Below are positions 53,461 through 62,335 of a stretch of 64,000 bases of DNA, in pieces. Origin of the DNA: CBDCFV01 sp963664625 (lineage in GTDB: Bacteria; Chloroflexota; Dehalococcoidia; Lucifugimonadales; UBA3495); contig OY761541.1 in the NCBI GenBank assembly GCA_963664625.1, positions 1,054,001-1,118,000 on the forward strand, written 5' to 3'. Made by a program: the position numbers and the translations under genes. The notes under the pieces were generated by a model. The model searched no databases, was not told the origin of the DNA, and saw nothing but the letters and a program-made list of their open reading frames with translations. Every line of letters starts with the position of its first letter. The stretch's first letter is position 1.

Positions 53461-54555
53461 TTGACCACAGCAAACTTGAGGACTGCTCTTTATGACGCCC
53501 ATGTCGGGCTGGGCGCCCGCATGGTCCCCTTTGGCGGCTGGGACATGCCGGTCCAATACGCCGGTATCCTCAGCGAAGTAGCCGCCGTGCGCACCGCCGC
53601 CGGCTTGTTCGACGTCTCCCACATGGGACGGTTGTACATCTCCGGGCCAGAGGCGACGGCATTCCTGGAATCGGTGTTGACCGCATCCGTCGCCGGCCTG
53701 CGGGTGGGCCGGGCGCGCTACTGCTTCATCTGCAACGACAGCGGCGGGGTCATCGACGACACTATCTTTTATCGCCTTGAGGAAGACCGCTACCTGTTGA
53801 TCCCCAACGCCGGAAACCGGCCCGCCGTGGTTGCTTGGTTCCAAAAACAGGTGGACGCTAGGTTTTCCCAAGGCTGCACGATTGAAGACCGCACCGATGA
53901 CACCGGCTTGATCGCTTTCCAAGGGCCGGGAGCGGCGGAGGTGATGGACCGGGTCTGCGAGAGTCCGGCGTCGTCGTTGCGCCCCTTTGCATGGCAGGAA
54001 AACCGATTACAGGGAATCACCGTATTAGTAGGCAGGACCGGATACACCGGCGAAGACGGTTTCGAGATGGTCGTCGACAGGGAACGTGTCCAAGAGCATT
54101 GGCAGACCTTGCTGGACCACGGAGCAGTCCCTTGCGGTTTGGGCGCCAGGGACGTGTTGCGGCTGGAAGCTGCCCTACCCCTGCACGGGCACGAGATCGA
54201 CGAAGCCACAACACCCATCGAAGCCGGGTTGGAAAGGTTCGTTCGCTTCGACAAGGAGTACGTGGGAGTCGAGGCGCTGCGCCGGCAGAGAGACCACGGT
54301 GTAGAACGAAAGCTCGTCGGGTTGACCATCCCGGGACGCAGCGCACCCAGGGCCGGGTACGCCATAATGGAAGAGGGCCAAACGGTGGGCCACGTCACCA
54401 GCGGAAGTTACTCACCCACTCTTGACACCAGTATCGGCATGGGCTACGTTGAGGAGCGTTACGCTCGCGTGGGCGCCCGGCTGGACGTGGACATCCGTGG
54501 GCGGGCTGAACGCGCCGAGGTAGTCCCCTTGCCCTTTTATTCCAGGTCCAAGTAA
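53461..54555 (+). CDS. gcvT: Glycine cleavage system T protein (aminomethyltransferase)
   Basis: Transfers the methylene group to tetrahydrofolate and releases ammonia. Seen: MVPFGGWDMPVQY, VSHMGRL, GRTGYTGEDGFE, LGARDVLRLEAALPLHGHEID, and the C-terminal GHVTSGSYSPTL. Length 364 aa is standard. TTG start. It heads the gcvT-gcvH-gcvPA-gcvPB operon. No glycine riboswitch was recognised in the 220 nt upstream. Confidence 0.96.
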   Translation: MTTANLRTALYDAHVGLGARMVPFGGWDMPVQYAGILSEVAAVRTAAGLFDVSHMGRLYISGPEATAFLESVLTASVAGLRVGRARYCFICNDSGGVIDDTIFYRLEEDRYLLIPNAGNRPAVVAWFQKQVDARFSQGCTIEDRTDDTGLIAFQGPGAAEVMDRVCESPASSLRPFAWQENRLQGITVLVGRTGYTGEDGFEMVVDRERVQEHWQTLLDHGAVPCGLGARDVLRLEAALPLHGHEIDEATTPIEAGLERFVRFDKEYVGVEALRRQRDHGVERKLVGLTIPGRSAPRAGYAIMEEGQTVGHVTSGSYSPTLDTSIGMGYVEERYARVGARLDVDIRGRAERAEVVPLPFYSRSK

Positions 54556-54590
54556 CTCTATCCCCTGTAGGAAGGGAGGTTTCAGGTAAG

Positions 54591-54977
54591 TTGAACCCTA
54601 GCGACCGGAAATACACCTCCGAACACGAATGGGTCAAGATTGAAGAGGGCAGCTTGGCCTTGGCCGGCATCACCGAGTATGCCCAGGACCAGTTGGGCGA
54701 CATCGTCTACTTTGACCTGCCCCAACCCGGCTCGACCGTTACCCATCTTCAGAAAATGGGGGAAGTGGAATCGGTCAAGGCCGTGTCCGACCTGTTCTCC
54801 CCGGTGACGGGAGAGGTTGTCGAAGTAAACGAGCGTCTGCGGGACCACCCGGAACTGGCCAACGAGGACCCTTTGGGAGAAGGCTGGCTGTTGAGGGTTT
54901 CAGTCGCGGACCTGTCTGAACTGGACCAGCTTATGTCTGCTGAGGAATACGGGTCATACATCAGTGGTCTGTCATGA
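54591..54977 (+). CDS. gcvH: Glycine cleavage system H protein
   Basis: 128-residue lipoyl carrier with lipoylation Lys63 in GEVESVKAVSDL and the usual YTSEHEWVK start. TTG 54591 after GGGAGG. Shuttles the aminomethyl group between P and T proteins. It overlaps gcvPA by 4 nt. Confidence 0.96.
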   Translation: MNPSDRKYTSEHEWVKIEEGSLALAGITEYAQDQLGDIVYFDLPQPGSTVTHLQKMGEVESVKAVSDLFSPVTGEVVEVNERLRDHPELANEDPLGEGWLLRVSVADLSELDQLMSAEEYGSYISGLS

Positions 54978-56380
54978 GCATGTCCAATCAAGCACCCAAC
55001 GCCGCGGCTGAAACGGACTTCCAGTTCCCCTACATTCCCAATACCCGGGAAGAACAGGCGGGAATGCTGGCTACCTTGGGCCTTGGTTCCATCGCCGAGC
55101 TTTTCCATGACATTCCCGAGGCGTACCGCGACCCGCCCCTCGACCTGCCGGGACCAACGCCGGAGTTGGAAGTCCAACGGGACTTGGCCGCTCTGGCGGC
55201 TCAAAACCGTCCTCTGAACAGCGGCCCGTCTTTCTTGGGTGCGGGGTCATACAATCACTTCATTCCTTCGGTCGTAAAGGCGTTGATGACCAGGGGCGAG
55301 TTTCTGACTGCTTACACTCCCTACCAAGCCGAAGCCAGCCAAGGCACCCTGCAAGTGATCTACGAGTTCCAGACCTTGATCAGCAACCTGTACGGGATGG
55401 AAGTGGCCAACGCGGGAATGTATGACGGGGCCACGAGCTTGGCCGAAGGCGTGTTGATGGCGTGCCGCGTTACCCGGCGCAACCGGGTCGCCGTCTCCGA
55501 CACCCTCTCCCCCATCTACCGGCAGGTTATCGAGACCTATTGCCAAGCCCAGGGCATCCAGATTTCCACCGTATCATCGAGCGGAACGCCGTCCCTGGAC
55601 GATCAAACCGCGGCGCTGGTGGTCCAGTACCCCAACTTCTACGGGTACATCGAAGACATGGGGGCGCTGGCCGCCGCTGCCCACAGCGAGGGCGCGCTGT
55701 TCGTTGTGTCGGCCGACCCGACGGCGATGGGTATGTTCCATTCTCCCGGACACTATGGCGCGGACATAGTGACAGGGGAAGGTCAACCCTTGGGGATCCC
55801 GTCCAGCTACGGCGGACCTTACCTCGGACTGTTTGCCACCAAGCAGGAGTACATCAGGCAAATGCCCAGCCGACTGTCCGGGCGGACGGTGGACAGCCAA
55901 GGCAGGACCGGCTACGTGCTCACGCTGCAAACCCGTGAGCAGCATATCCGCCGGGAGAGGGCCACCAGCAACATCTGCACCAACGAGGCCCTTTACGCCT
56001 TGGCGTCCACAATATACTTGGCTGCCTTGGGCAAGCAGGGGCTGCGCAATGTTGCCGAGCTTTGCTACCAGAAAGCCCACTACGCCGCCGACTGTATCGG
56101 ACGGTTGCCCGGGTACTCGCTGCCAACGCAGGAGACTTTCTTCCAGGAGTTCGTGGCCCAATGCCCGGTTTCTCCTGCTGTCATTAACCGGCGGCTTTTG
56201 GAGCAGGGCATTCTGGGAGGGCTGGACCTTACCCAAGCCCCCTATAACGGCCAAGCCTCCGGTACCAACGGGCGCGAGGCGGCTGGGGGAATGCAAAACG
56301 GCATGTTGCTGTGTGTCACGGAAATGAACTCGCGCCAGGACATTGACGCCCTGGTTGCGACGCTCTCGGAGTTCAACTGA
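54974..56380 (+). CDS. gcvPA: Glycine dehydrogenase (decarboxylating) subunit 1
   Basis: N-terminal half of the split P protein: [75 protein letters not shown]-like segment. Length 468 aa is standard. ATG overlapping the gcvH stop; the final base is shared with the gcvPB start. Pairs with GcvPB to decarboxylate glycine. Confidence 0.95.
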   Translation: [468 protein letters not shown]

Positions 56381-57849
56381 TGCAGACCGGCGGGAACAGG
56401 GACACTTCCAAGCTTTTGATGGAGCGGAGCGTACCCGGCCGGGTTGGGTCGATATTGCCCGATTCGGACGTCCCAGAGCAACCGTTGCCGGACCTGTCCC
56501 TGCTCCGGACCGATTTGGAGTTGCCGGAAGTGTCCGAGCCGGAAGTGGTGCAGTACTTCACCAACTTGAGCCAGCGCAACTTTTCCATCGACACCCACTT
56601 CTACCCTCTTGGCAGTTGTACCATGAAGTACAACCCCAAGATCAACGACGAAGCGGCGTTCTTGCCCGGATTCGCGGCGATACATCCGTTGCAACCGGCG
56701 GAGACGGCGCAGGGCGCCTTGGAACTGCTGTACCGGCTCCAAGGTTTCCTGGGCGAAGTTACCGGACTGCCGGGGGTGAGCCTGTCTACTCTTGCGGGCG
56801 CTCACGGAGAGTTGGCCGGGATGCTTATGATGCGGGCCTATCATCACGGGCGCGGCGATTTTCAACGCACCAAGGTAGTAATCCCCGACAGCGCCCACGG
56901 CACCAATCCTGCGTCGGCTGCCATGGCCGGCTTCGAAGTGGTCACGGTGGCTTCCGATGACAAGGGCAACATGGACTTGGAAGCCCTGCACGAGTTGGCG
57001 GGCGCCGACTTGGCGGGGGTGATGATAACCCAGCCAAGTACCTTGGGCCTGTTTGACACGGGCATCGTGGACATGTGCCGGGTGGTGCACGAAGCGGGTG
57101 GGTTGGTCTACGGCGACGGCGCGAACATGAACGCCTTGCTGGGACGGGTGAAGCTGGGCGACCTAGGCTTCGACGTTATCCACCTCAACCTGCACAAGAC
57201 CTTCAGCACGCCCCACGGCGGCGGCGGACCCGGCGCGGGACCCGTTTGCGTTGGAGATACCCTGCTCCCTTACCTGCCGGCGCCGGTGGTGACCCAATCA
57301 ACCGGGAACGGAGAGGCCGTTTACAACCTCCATACCCCGGAACGCACCATCGGTAAAATGAGCGGGTTCCACGGCAACTTCGGCGTTCTGGTCAGGGCCT
57401 ACACCTATACCATCACGCTGGGAGCGGCGGGGCTGAAGGCCATCAGCGGCAACGCGGTGCTGAACGCCAACTACCTGATGCAGGCGCTCAAGGATATCTA
57501 CTACCTGCCCTTCGACCGCGTGTGTATGCATGAGGCCGTTTTCTCCGCCGACTGGCAGCGGGCCCGCGGCGCCAGCGGGTTAGAGATTGCCAAGCGATTG
57601 CTGGACTACGGCTTCCACGCGCCCACAATGTATTTCCCACTCATCGTCCACGAAGCCCTCATGATCGAGCCAACGGAGTCGGAGACGCGGGAAACTCTGG
57701 ATGCGTTCATAGAGGCCATGCGGGAAATAGACCGGGAAGTTAGAGAAAACCCGGAACTGGTAAAGTCCGCGCCCCACACCACGCCGGTATCCCGGCTAGA
57801 CGAGGCCCGCGCCGCACGCCAACCGGACCTGCGGTGGACGGGAAGTTAG
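56380..57849 (+). CDS. gcvPB: Glycine dehydrogenase (decarboxylating) subunit 2
   Basis: PLP-binding half of the split P protein. Lys273 in HLNLHKTFSTPHGGGGPG is the PLP Schiff base. FYPLGSCTMKYNPK, DSAHGTNPASA and YGDGANMN are also seen. Length 489 aa is standard. It completes T, H and P; the lipoamide dehydrogenase (L protein) is not in the window. Confidence 0.96.
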   Translation: MQTGGNRDTSKLLMERSVPGRVGSILPDSDVPEQPLPDLSLLRTDLELPEVSEPEVVQYFTNLSQRNFSIDTHFYPLGSCTMKYNPKINDEAAFLPGFAAIHPLQPAETAQGALELLYRLQGFLGEVTGLPGVSLSTLAGAHGELAGMLMMRAYHHGRGDFQRTKVVIPDSAHGTNPASAAMAGFEVVTVASDDKGNMDLEALHELAGADLAGVMITQPSTLGLFDTGIVDMCRVVHEAGGLVYGDGANMNALLGRVKLGDLGFDVIHLNLHKTFSTPHGGGGPGAGPVCVGDTLLPYLPAPVVTQSTGNGEAVYNLHTPERTIGKMSGFHGNFGVLVRAYTYTITLGAAGLKAISGNAVLNANYLMQALKDIYYLPFDRVCMHEAVFSADWQRARGASGLEIAKRLLDYGFHAPTMYFPLIVHEALMIEPTESETRETLDAFIEAMREIDREVRENPELVKSAPHTTPVSRLDEARAARQPDLRWTGS

Positions 57850-57857
57850 GGTAACGG

Positions 57858-58463
57858 TCAACGCGCCGTCAGTTCCCGAATACGAGTAATGGCCCTGTTT
57901 AGGCTTGGCGCATAAGAGCGAGCAGCGTCCGGGTCCCAATGCTGGGTGACGAACTCACCTACGGTCTCGTTATATCCCGGGCCTGTCCGGCTGGTGCCGA
58001 GTACATGCGGAGGCGCTATTGCTTCCCGCAGGCGTCGATTGCGGCTGCGGCGGGCCAACTGTACCAACGAGCGCTTAGGGTCATCCAGCCTTTCCGGTGT
58101 GCGGGAGACGACATTTTCGGCAACACCCAACCATTTTCCGATTCCCACTCGGTCTGCCAGTATCCAGGACTCAATCTCCAGTACTACGACTCTGATGAGC
58201 AATTGGGGAGAAACTACCAATCGTCTGCTCATCTCTCGGACCAGGTTTACTGGACAACTCAAAGGTCTATCCAAGTCTGCGAGAACCAATACCGGTCCCC
58301 GATGATGGGCGATTTGGTTCAATTTCGACATCTGGCGTTTAACCGAATCGATCCCGTTCAATCCTGTTACATTCGTAATTTCGGCCCCAGGAACGTAATT
58401 GTGAACGAGCCGCCTAGCCACTGCCTCGGACAATATATCTTCCACTGCCAGGCTGACCAGCAT
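57858..58463 (-). CDS. TOPRIM-like (DUF4276-type) protein of a two-gene defence-like locus
   Basis: 201 residues. The start LVSLAVEDILSEAVARRL (E8, E13) and LVLADLDRP (D63, D65) match the E and DxD acidic residues of TOPRIM domains, as in OLD-type nucleases and DUF4276 proteins. The middle IRVVVLEIESWILAD is also typical of DUF4276. It follows the ATPase gene by 4 nt on the same strand, so the two form an operon. By analogy with PARIS or OLD class 2, the ATPase would sense and this protein act as nuclease. The analogy is inference. Confidence 0.72.
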   Translation of the reverse strand: MLVSLAVEDILSEAVARRLVHNYVPGAEITNVTGLNGIDSVKRQMSKLNQIAHHRGPVLVLADLDRPLSCPVNLVREMSRRLVVSPQLLIRVVVLEIESWILADRVGIGKWLGVAENVVSRTPERLDDPKRSLVQLARRSRNRRLREAIAPPHVLGTSRTGPGYNETVGEFVTQHWDPDAARSYAPSLNRAITRIRELTAR

Positions 58464-58467
58464 TACG

Positions 58468-59661
58468 CTACAAGGGAGGAATACCTAGGTTCATGGGAAG
58501 CGTAAAGGCTTGATTGCGGAAGGGCGCAATCTCCCCTGGCATAACCCCCGCCTTCAACACCTCTCGCAACCCGTCATCCTGGGCCATCGTTTTCACCGTT
58601 GAGCCGTCCCTGCCGGGTGTGATGCAAATTACTTCCCGACCGTCTATTCCTTGGTCACACAAAAGGTCAGGGCTGTGGGTGGTCAAAATCACTTGGCGGC
58701 GTTCGCTATACCGCTCATCTCCGCGACGGCGCCGTACAGGTACACTTAACCTGTAAATAAGACCAGACAAGCGCAGCACAATATCCCGATTCAGGGATAT
58801 TTCCGGCTCCTCCAACAACAATGGCCCACCGCGCTCCAGCAGGGACCAGAAAAGGCCGATCAGCCGCAATGTGCCATCGGAAAGCTGGTCTTCCCGCTGC
58901 CAAACGTCATGGGCACGCCAATTGTCGAAACGAGCGTTCAGGTGAGGCTGACCTGTAGCACGGTCACGCTCAAAAGTAATTTCCTCAAGTTGCGGTACAA
59001 TATGCGACAGTGATGTTGCAATCTTTTTCAGACGGCTTTGACGGGTCTTGCTGTTGGTAGCGGCGATTCTTTCCAAGAAGCCCTGACCGAAAGGATCGTT
59101 CTCCAGCCGATTGCCACCGATTTCAGCCCCGAAACGAACGAGTTGCGGCACAAGGTGTAGATAGGTAACCTCGTCGAAAAACTCAGCCACGGCTCGGAAT
59201 TGCCGATTCGCGTTAATCTGCTCCAAAGCGGTTTCCGTAAGGAGCTCTCGATCTTCCATGTCGTCATGGTCTGGACGTTGCAGTAAGGTTTCGCCGTTGT
59301 GTTCGACTACTTCTTCCTGTACCAGAATGCGATGGTTCCCGGAGCGCTCCACGGTAAAGACCAGCCGGTACATCCACTCGACGGGTTCGTCAGAGTCAGA
59401 GCTCAGGTGTACTTCAATGCCTACACCACCGCCAGAGTGAGCCGAAAGGCTCCGTATCTGGCGCACGCCACCCCGTCGGCGCACTGCTGCCTGTAGGCCC
59501 CCTCCCTCGCGCATGGCGACATCACGCAGAAAGCGAACGGCGTCGAGCAAGTTGGACTTGCCAGACGCATTGGGACCTATAATGAACGCCCGGTCTCTCA
59601 GCGGGACGTCAACATCGGTGAAGTTGCGCCAGTTGGTCAGTTTCAACCGAGCTATAATCAT
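58468..59661 (-). CDS. AAA/ABC-type ATPase (OLD/AAA15-21-like)
   Basis: 397 residues. Start at ATG 59661 after GAGGT, where the classic SMC-like N-terminus LKLTNWRNFTDVDVPL begins; the much longer upstream open frame is a shadow of the next gene. Seen: Walker A GPNASGKSN at 29-37, signature-like QLSDGTLRLIGLFWSLL, Walker B GPLLLEEPEISLN near 283-291, and H-loop ILTTHSPDLL. A coiled insertion separates the halves. Together with the TOPRIM-like gene it resembles two-gene anti-phage systems. Confidence 0.85.
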   Translation of the reverse strand: MIIARLKLTNWRNFTDVDVPLRDRAFIIGPNASGKSNLLDAVRFLRDVAMREGGGLQAAVRRRGGVRQIRSLSAHSGGGVGIEVHLSSDSDEPVEWMYRLVFTVERSGNHRILVQEEVVEHNGETLLQRPDHDDMEDRELLTETALEQINANRQFRAVAEFFDEVTYLHLVPQLVRFGAEIGGNRLENDPFGQGFLERIAATNSKTRQSRLKKIATSLSHIVPQLEEITFERDRATGQPHLNARFDNWRAHDVWQREDQLSDGTLRLIGLFWSLLERGGPLLLEEPEISLNRDIVLRLSGLIYRLSVPVRRRRGDERYSERRQVILTTHSPDLLCDQGIDGREVICITPGRDGSTVKTMAQDDGLREVLKAGVMPGEIAPFRNQAFTLPMNLGIPPL

Positions 59662-59717
59662 GGTAGTACCTCGACGCAGGTGGCGAGCCGCAGTTAACAA
59701 CTCACCGGACCATCGCC

Positions 59718-60656
59718 TCAGCCTTCGGCCCGCTCCTCCTCCAAGGCCGCCCTCAGCACATCCTCCGGCACCCGTACCTCTGCGCCGGCCCGTTCTTCCT
59801 GAAGCAGCATGGCGACCCTTGAGTCCCTGTCGCCCCAGCCGCGGTTTATAGCCTCGGTAAGCTCTTGGAGGGCAAGGTTGGCGAGCCGCATCGGCACTTC
59901 GTACTCCCGGCCCACGCTGACCGCCAAGTCCACGTCCTTTCTGGCCAGCCGGAGCGCAAAGTCGGGCGGGTCGAAATTGCCCGGCAACAAGTGCTCGGCA
60001 AGCCCTTCGAAGGTCCCCCGGCGTCCCTGTGCGCCCCGGCGCACTGCCTGCCAGAGGGCCAGCGGCTCGACCCCGGCCTTGACCCCCATGGTGAATACTT
60101 CCGCCAGGCCGCACTGGATGATGTAGCCGGCGCAGTTGTGCACCAGCTTGGCGACCGCGCCGCAACCGATGGGCCCAACGTAGTAGGCTTTGTCGCCTAT
60201 TGCATCCAAAACGTCCTTGCAACGGTCGAACACTTCCCGGTCGCCGCCCACCCAGATCGCCAGGTTGCGTGTCCTCGCGCCGCGCGGCCCGCCGCTTACG
60301 GGAGCATCCAGAACATGAATACCTTGGCCCGAGGCGATGTCGTGCAACCGGCGGATCAAGTTGGGTGTGCTGGTGCTGAGGTCGAAGTAGACCTTCCCGG
60401 CGGACAGGCCCTGCAACAGCCCGTCGTCGCCCAGGAACACCGCTTCCACCTCGGTTGGGCCGGGCAGCGACGTGAACACGACGTCGCTGGACTCCGCCAC
60501 CTGTCGCGGGGTGTCGGCCCAAGCTGCGCCAGCCTCCAAGTGAGGAGTTGCGGCGTCGCGGCGGAGGTCGTGTACGACCAGATCATGTCCGCCCTGGAGA
60601 GTGTTGTAAGCCATGCTGCCGCCCATTATACCCAGACCGATAAATCCTACTTTCAT
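59718..60656 (-). CDS. 6-Phosphogluconate / 3-hydroxyisobutyrate dehydrogenase family oxidoreductase
   Basis: 312 residues: N-terminal VGFIGLGIMGGSMAYN Rossmann motif, DAPVSGGPRGA substrate motif, and the GAVAKLVHNC catalytic Lys segment. This is the beta-hydroxyacid dehydrogenase layout. The substrate may be 3-hydroxyisobutyrate or tartronate semialdehyde. GAGAGGTTGAC precedes the ATG. A metabolic gene inside a defence-rich stretch. Confidence 0.9.
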   Translation of the reverse strand: MKVGFIGLGIMGGSMAYNTLQGGHDLVVHDLRRDAATPHLEAGAAWADTPRQVAESSDVVFTSLPGPTEVEAVFLGDDGLLQGLSAGKVYFDLSTSTPNLIRRLHDIASGQGIHVLDAPVSGGPRGARTRNLAIWVGGDREVFDRCKDVLDAIGDKAYYVGPIGCGAVAKLVHNCAGYIIQCGLAEVFTMGVKAGVEPLALWQAVRRGAQGRRGTFEGLAEHLLPGNFDPPDFALRLARKDVDLAVSVGREYEVPMRLANLALQELTEAINRGWGDRDSRVAMLLQEERAGAEVRVPEDVLRAALEEERAEG

Positions 60657-60680
60657 GTCAACCTCTCTAAATTCCTTTTC

Positions 60681-60750
60681 CTACACCCCTATCTCCGCCA
60701 ACCTTGCCACCAAGTACTCCATTGGCCGGTCGCCCTTCAGGGAGTTGCAG
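60681..60750. repeat. 70-bp direct repeat, copy A (remnant 3' end of methylase-HNH gene)
   Basis: Identical to 62266-62335 except for one base (position 60741). In copy B this sequence is the last 22-23 codons and stop of the methylase-HNH gene. Here it stands alone between two genes, so it encodes only an orphan C-terminal tail (minus strand, CNSLKGDRPMEYLVARLA...). Similarity ends abruptly on the inner side. Confidence 0.92.
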
Positions 60751-60842
60751 ATTTTCGCCCCGGTCTATTCCGCGCACCATTGCCGAGGCATCTCAAGGGG
60801 TACTGCATGGCAGAGTCTATTTGGAAAGGTGGATTGTCAGAT

Positions 60843-62255
60843 TTAGGTTCCGCCAGACTCAACTCGGTTGGCCAATTTTTCTGCAATGGAAGATTGTCTG
60901 GCCTCTGCCAACATATCCTTTCCTTCTATAAAGAACTTGGGGACACTGGCTCGAATAGGGATTGATTCCATGCCAAGTCGATTCAGCAACAGCAACTCTA
61001 CCATCGTCTGTGTGTTGTCCCACTGGTGCCTGGATTTATTCCAGTCCGGCGATATTTTATTCGGGTCGGCATGGAAAGTGTTATTTCGTATTTCAGAAAC
61101 GATCTGTGACGCTTGGCTGAACGCTTTATGCTCTTGCAACTCCCGCTTGGCAACGAGTTTGATTACGTCCTCGATATGTTTGCGCTGCTTAAGCCGGAGA
61201 TCGGGCCGAAGCCAATCTTTGGAATCCTTGTACCCCGAAGTAATTACACGGGCTAGGCTGTCTAACGCGGTGTAACTCAAGGACGCGGCGACAGCAGAAG
61301 ATCCTACCAGGGCGAAAACTTGCTCGCTGTAAACATATGCCTCGATCACCCGTTGGTAGCTTCGCTTAGTCTTGGTATCCAATTCGCAGAAGGCTTGGAA
61401 CTGCGGATTGATGGCGGTGGGGCGACGGCTCTTGCTTAGGAACCAATTGTGCGAATGCAAATCTTCGGGTATGTCTACCGCAGTATCGCGGATTTGCAAC
61501 CCCCACGTTGGCCTGTTGTACGCGTCGTAACCCACGGCTATGTGGTTGTCGGCGCGTCCGGCGAAAGTGAACTGTAGAAATGGTCGTAAGTTTTCATTCA
61601 AGAATTCTTGTGCGATTTCACCCGTGAGCCTTGCGCCGTCCAACTTAATCGTGCATCGGAAGTTGTGGTCGCTGTCGCGTTGCTCCGTCGGGATTTTCCA
61701 CAACTTGGCTGTCCAAGTTCCCCCTCGTGCATCGCTCCATTCTAATTTGATTGCCGGATTCACTTCCTGACCATACCTGATGAGAGAGATTTTCCCGTTC
61801 TCATCTGGCACCAAACCCTGATCATGGAAGCCTCTGACTCTCACTTCGTCGTCGACGGTACGCCAGCCGTCAGGCAGGTTCTTAAACTTGATTTCGACGA
61901 ATGCCAAGTCTGCATTCGCATCACCGAAGCACTTTAGAGAGACCACGCCCTCTGTCGGGTTGCCCGAGTTTGGGTAAAGCATCGTATGTACTGGTTCATC
62001 AAACCCCATAGACCTAACAGCCAACCGTAAGTCAGATGCAGACAACAATTTATCCAAGTACGGATCGTGAAACGACGCATCGTCCATGGTGGGGGTAAAT
62101 TTGTACTTCAGAAGTCCTCCGTCCAAGGAGAACGCCACAGATCCGTTGTTCGTATGGGATGTCCCGTCACCATCGGTGCCTCGTAGCTCCGCTAAGTACG
62201 GCGTTTCCGTGGCGATGTTCATTGTGCTGACTAAGTCTTCGTAAATGGTGCTCAT
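60843..62255 (-). CDS. Large hypothetical protein with C-terminal HEPN-like RNase motif
   Basis: 470 residues, no named family recognised. The N-terminal about 270 residues look beta-rich (possible sensor domain, reminiscent of ApeA-type proteins). The C-terminal about 190 are helical and contain SEIRNNTFHAD with R390 and H395, a match to the R-x4-H catalytic motif of HEPN ribonucleases. The whole gene lies between the two copies of the 70-bp direct repeat and starts 11 nt after the methylase-HNH gene on the same strand. A defence effector role is plausible but inferred from motif and position. Confidence 0.65.
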   Translation of the reverse strand: MSTIYEDLVSTMNIATETPYLAELRGTDGDGTSHTNNGSVAFSLDGGLLKYKFTPTMDDASFHDPYLDKLLSASDLRLAVRSMGFDEPVHTMLYPNSGNPTEGVVSLKCFGDANADLAFVEIKFKNLPDGWRTVDDEVRVRGFHDQGLVPDENGKISLIRYGQEVNPAIKLEWSDARGGTWTAKLWKIPTEQRDSDHNFRCTIKLDGARLTGEIAQEFLNENLRPFLQFTFAGRADNHIAVGYDAYNRPTWGLQIRDTAVDIPEDLHSHNWFLSKSRRPTAINPQFQAFCELDTKTKRSYQRVIEAYVYSEQVFALVGSSAVAASLSYTALDSLARVITSGYKDSKDWLRPDLRLKQRKHIEDVIKLVAKRELQEHKAFSQASQIVSEIRNNTFHADPNKISPDWNKSRHQWDNTQTMVELLLLNRLGMESIPIRASVPKFFIEGKDMLAEARQSSIAEKLANRVESGGT

Positions 62256-62265
62256 GTTCTTTCTT

Positions 62266-62335
62266 CTACACCCCTATCTCCGCCAACCTTGCCACCAAGT
62301 ACTCCATTGGCCGGTCGCCCTTCAGAGAGTTGCAG
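62266..62335. repeat. 70-bp direct repeat, copy B (functional 3' end of methylase-HNH gene)
   Basis: Encodes the C-terminus and stop codon of the methylase-HNH protein. Its partner is at 60681-60750, 1585 bp away in direct orientation, with 69 of 70 bases identical. The flank on the low-coordinate side also keeps some pyrimidine-rich similarity. Confidence 0.92.

Noticed and set aside
59662..60522. N-terminal extension of the ATPase open frame up to 60522
   Set aside because: It runs antisense-in-frame through the dehydrogenase gene and is arginine-rich nonsense; the SMC-like N-terminus and ribosome binding site fix the start at 59661.
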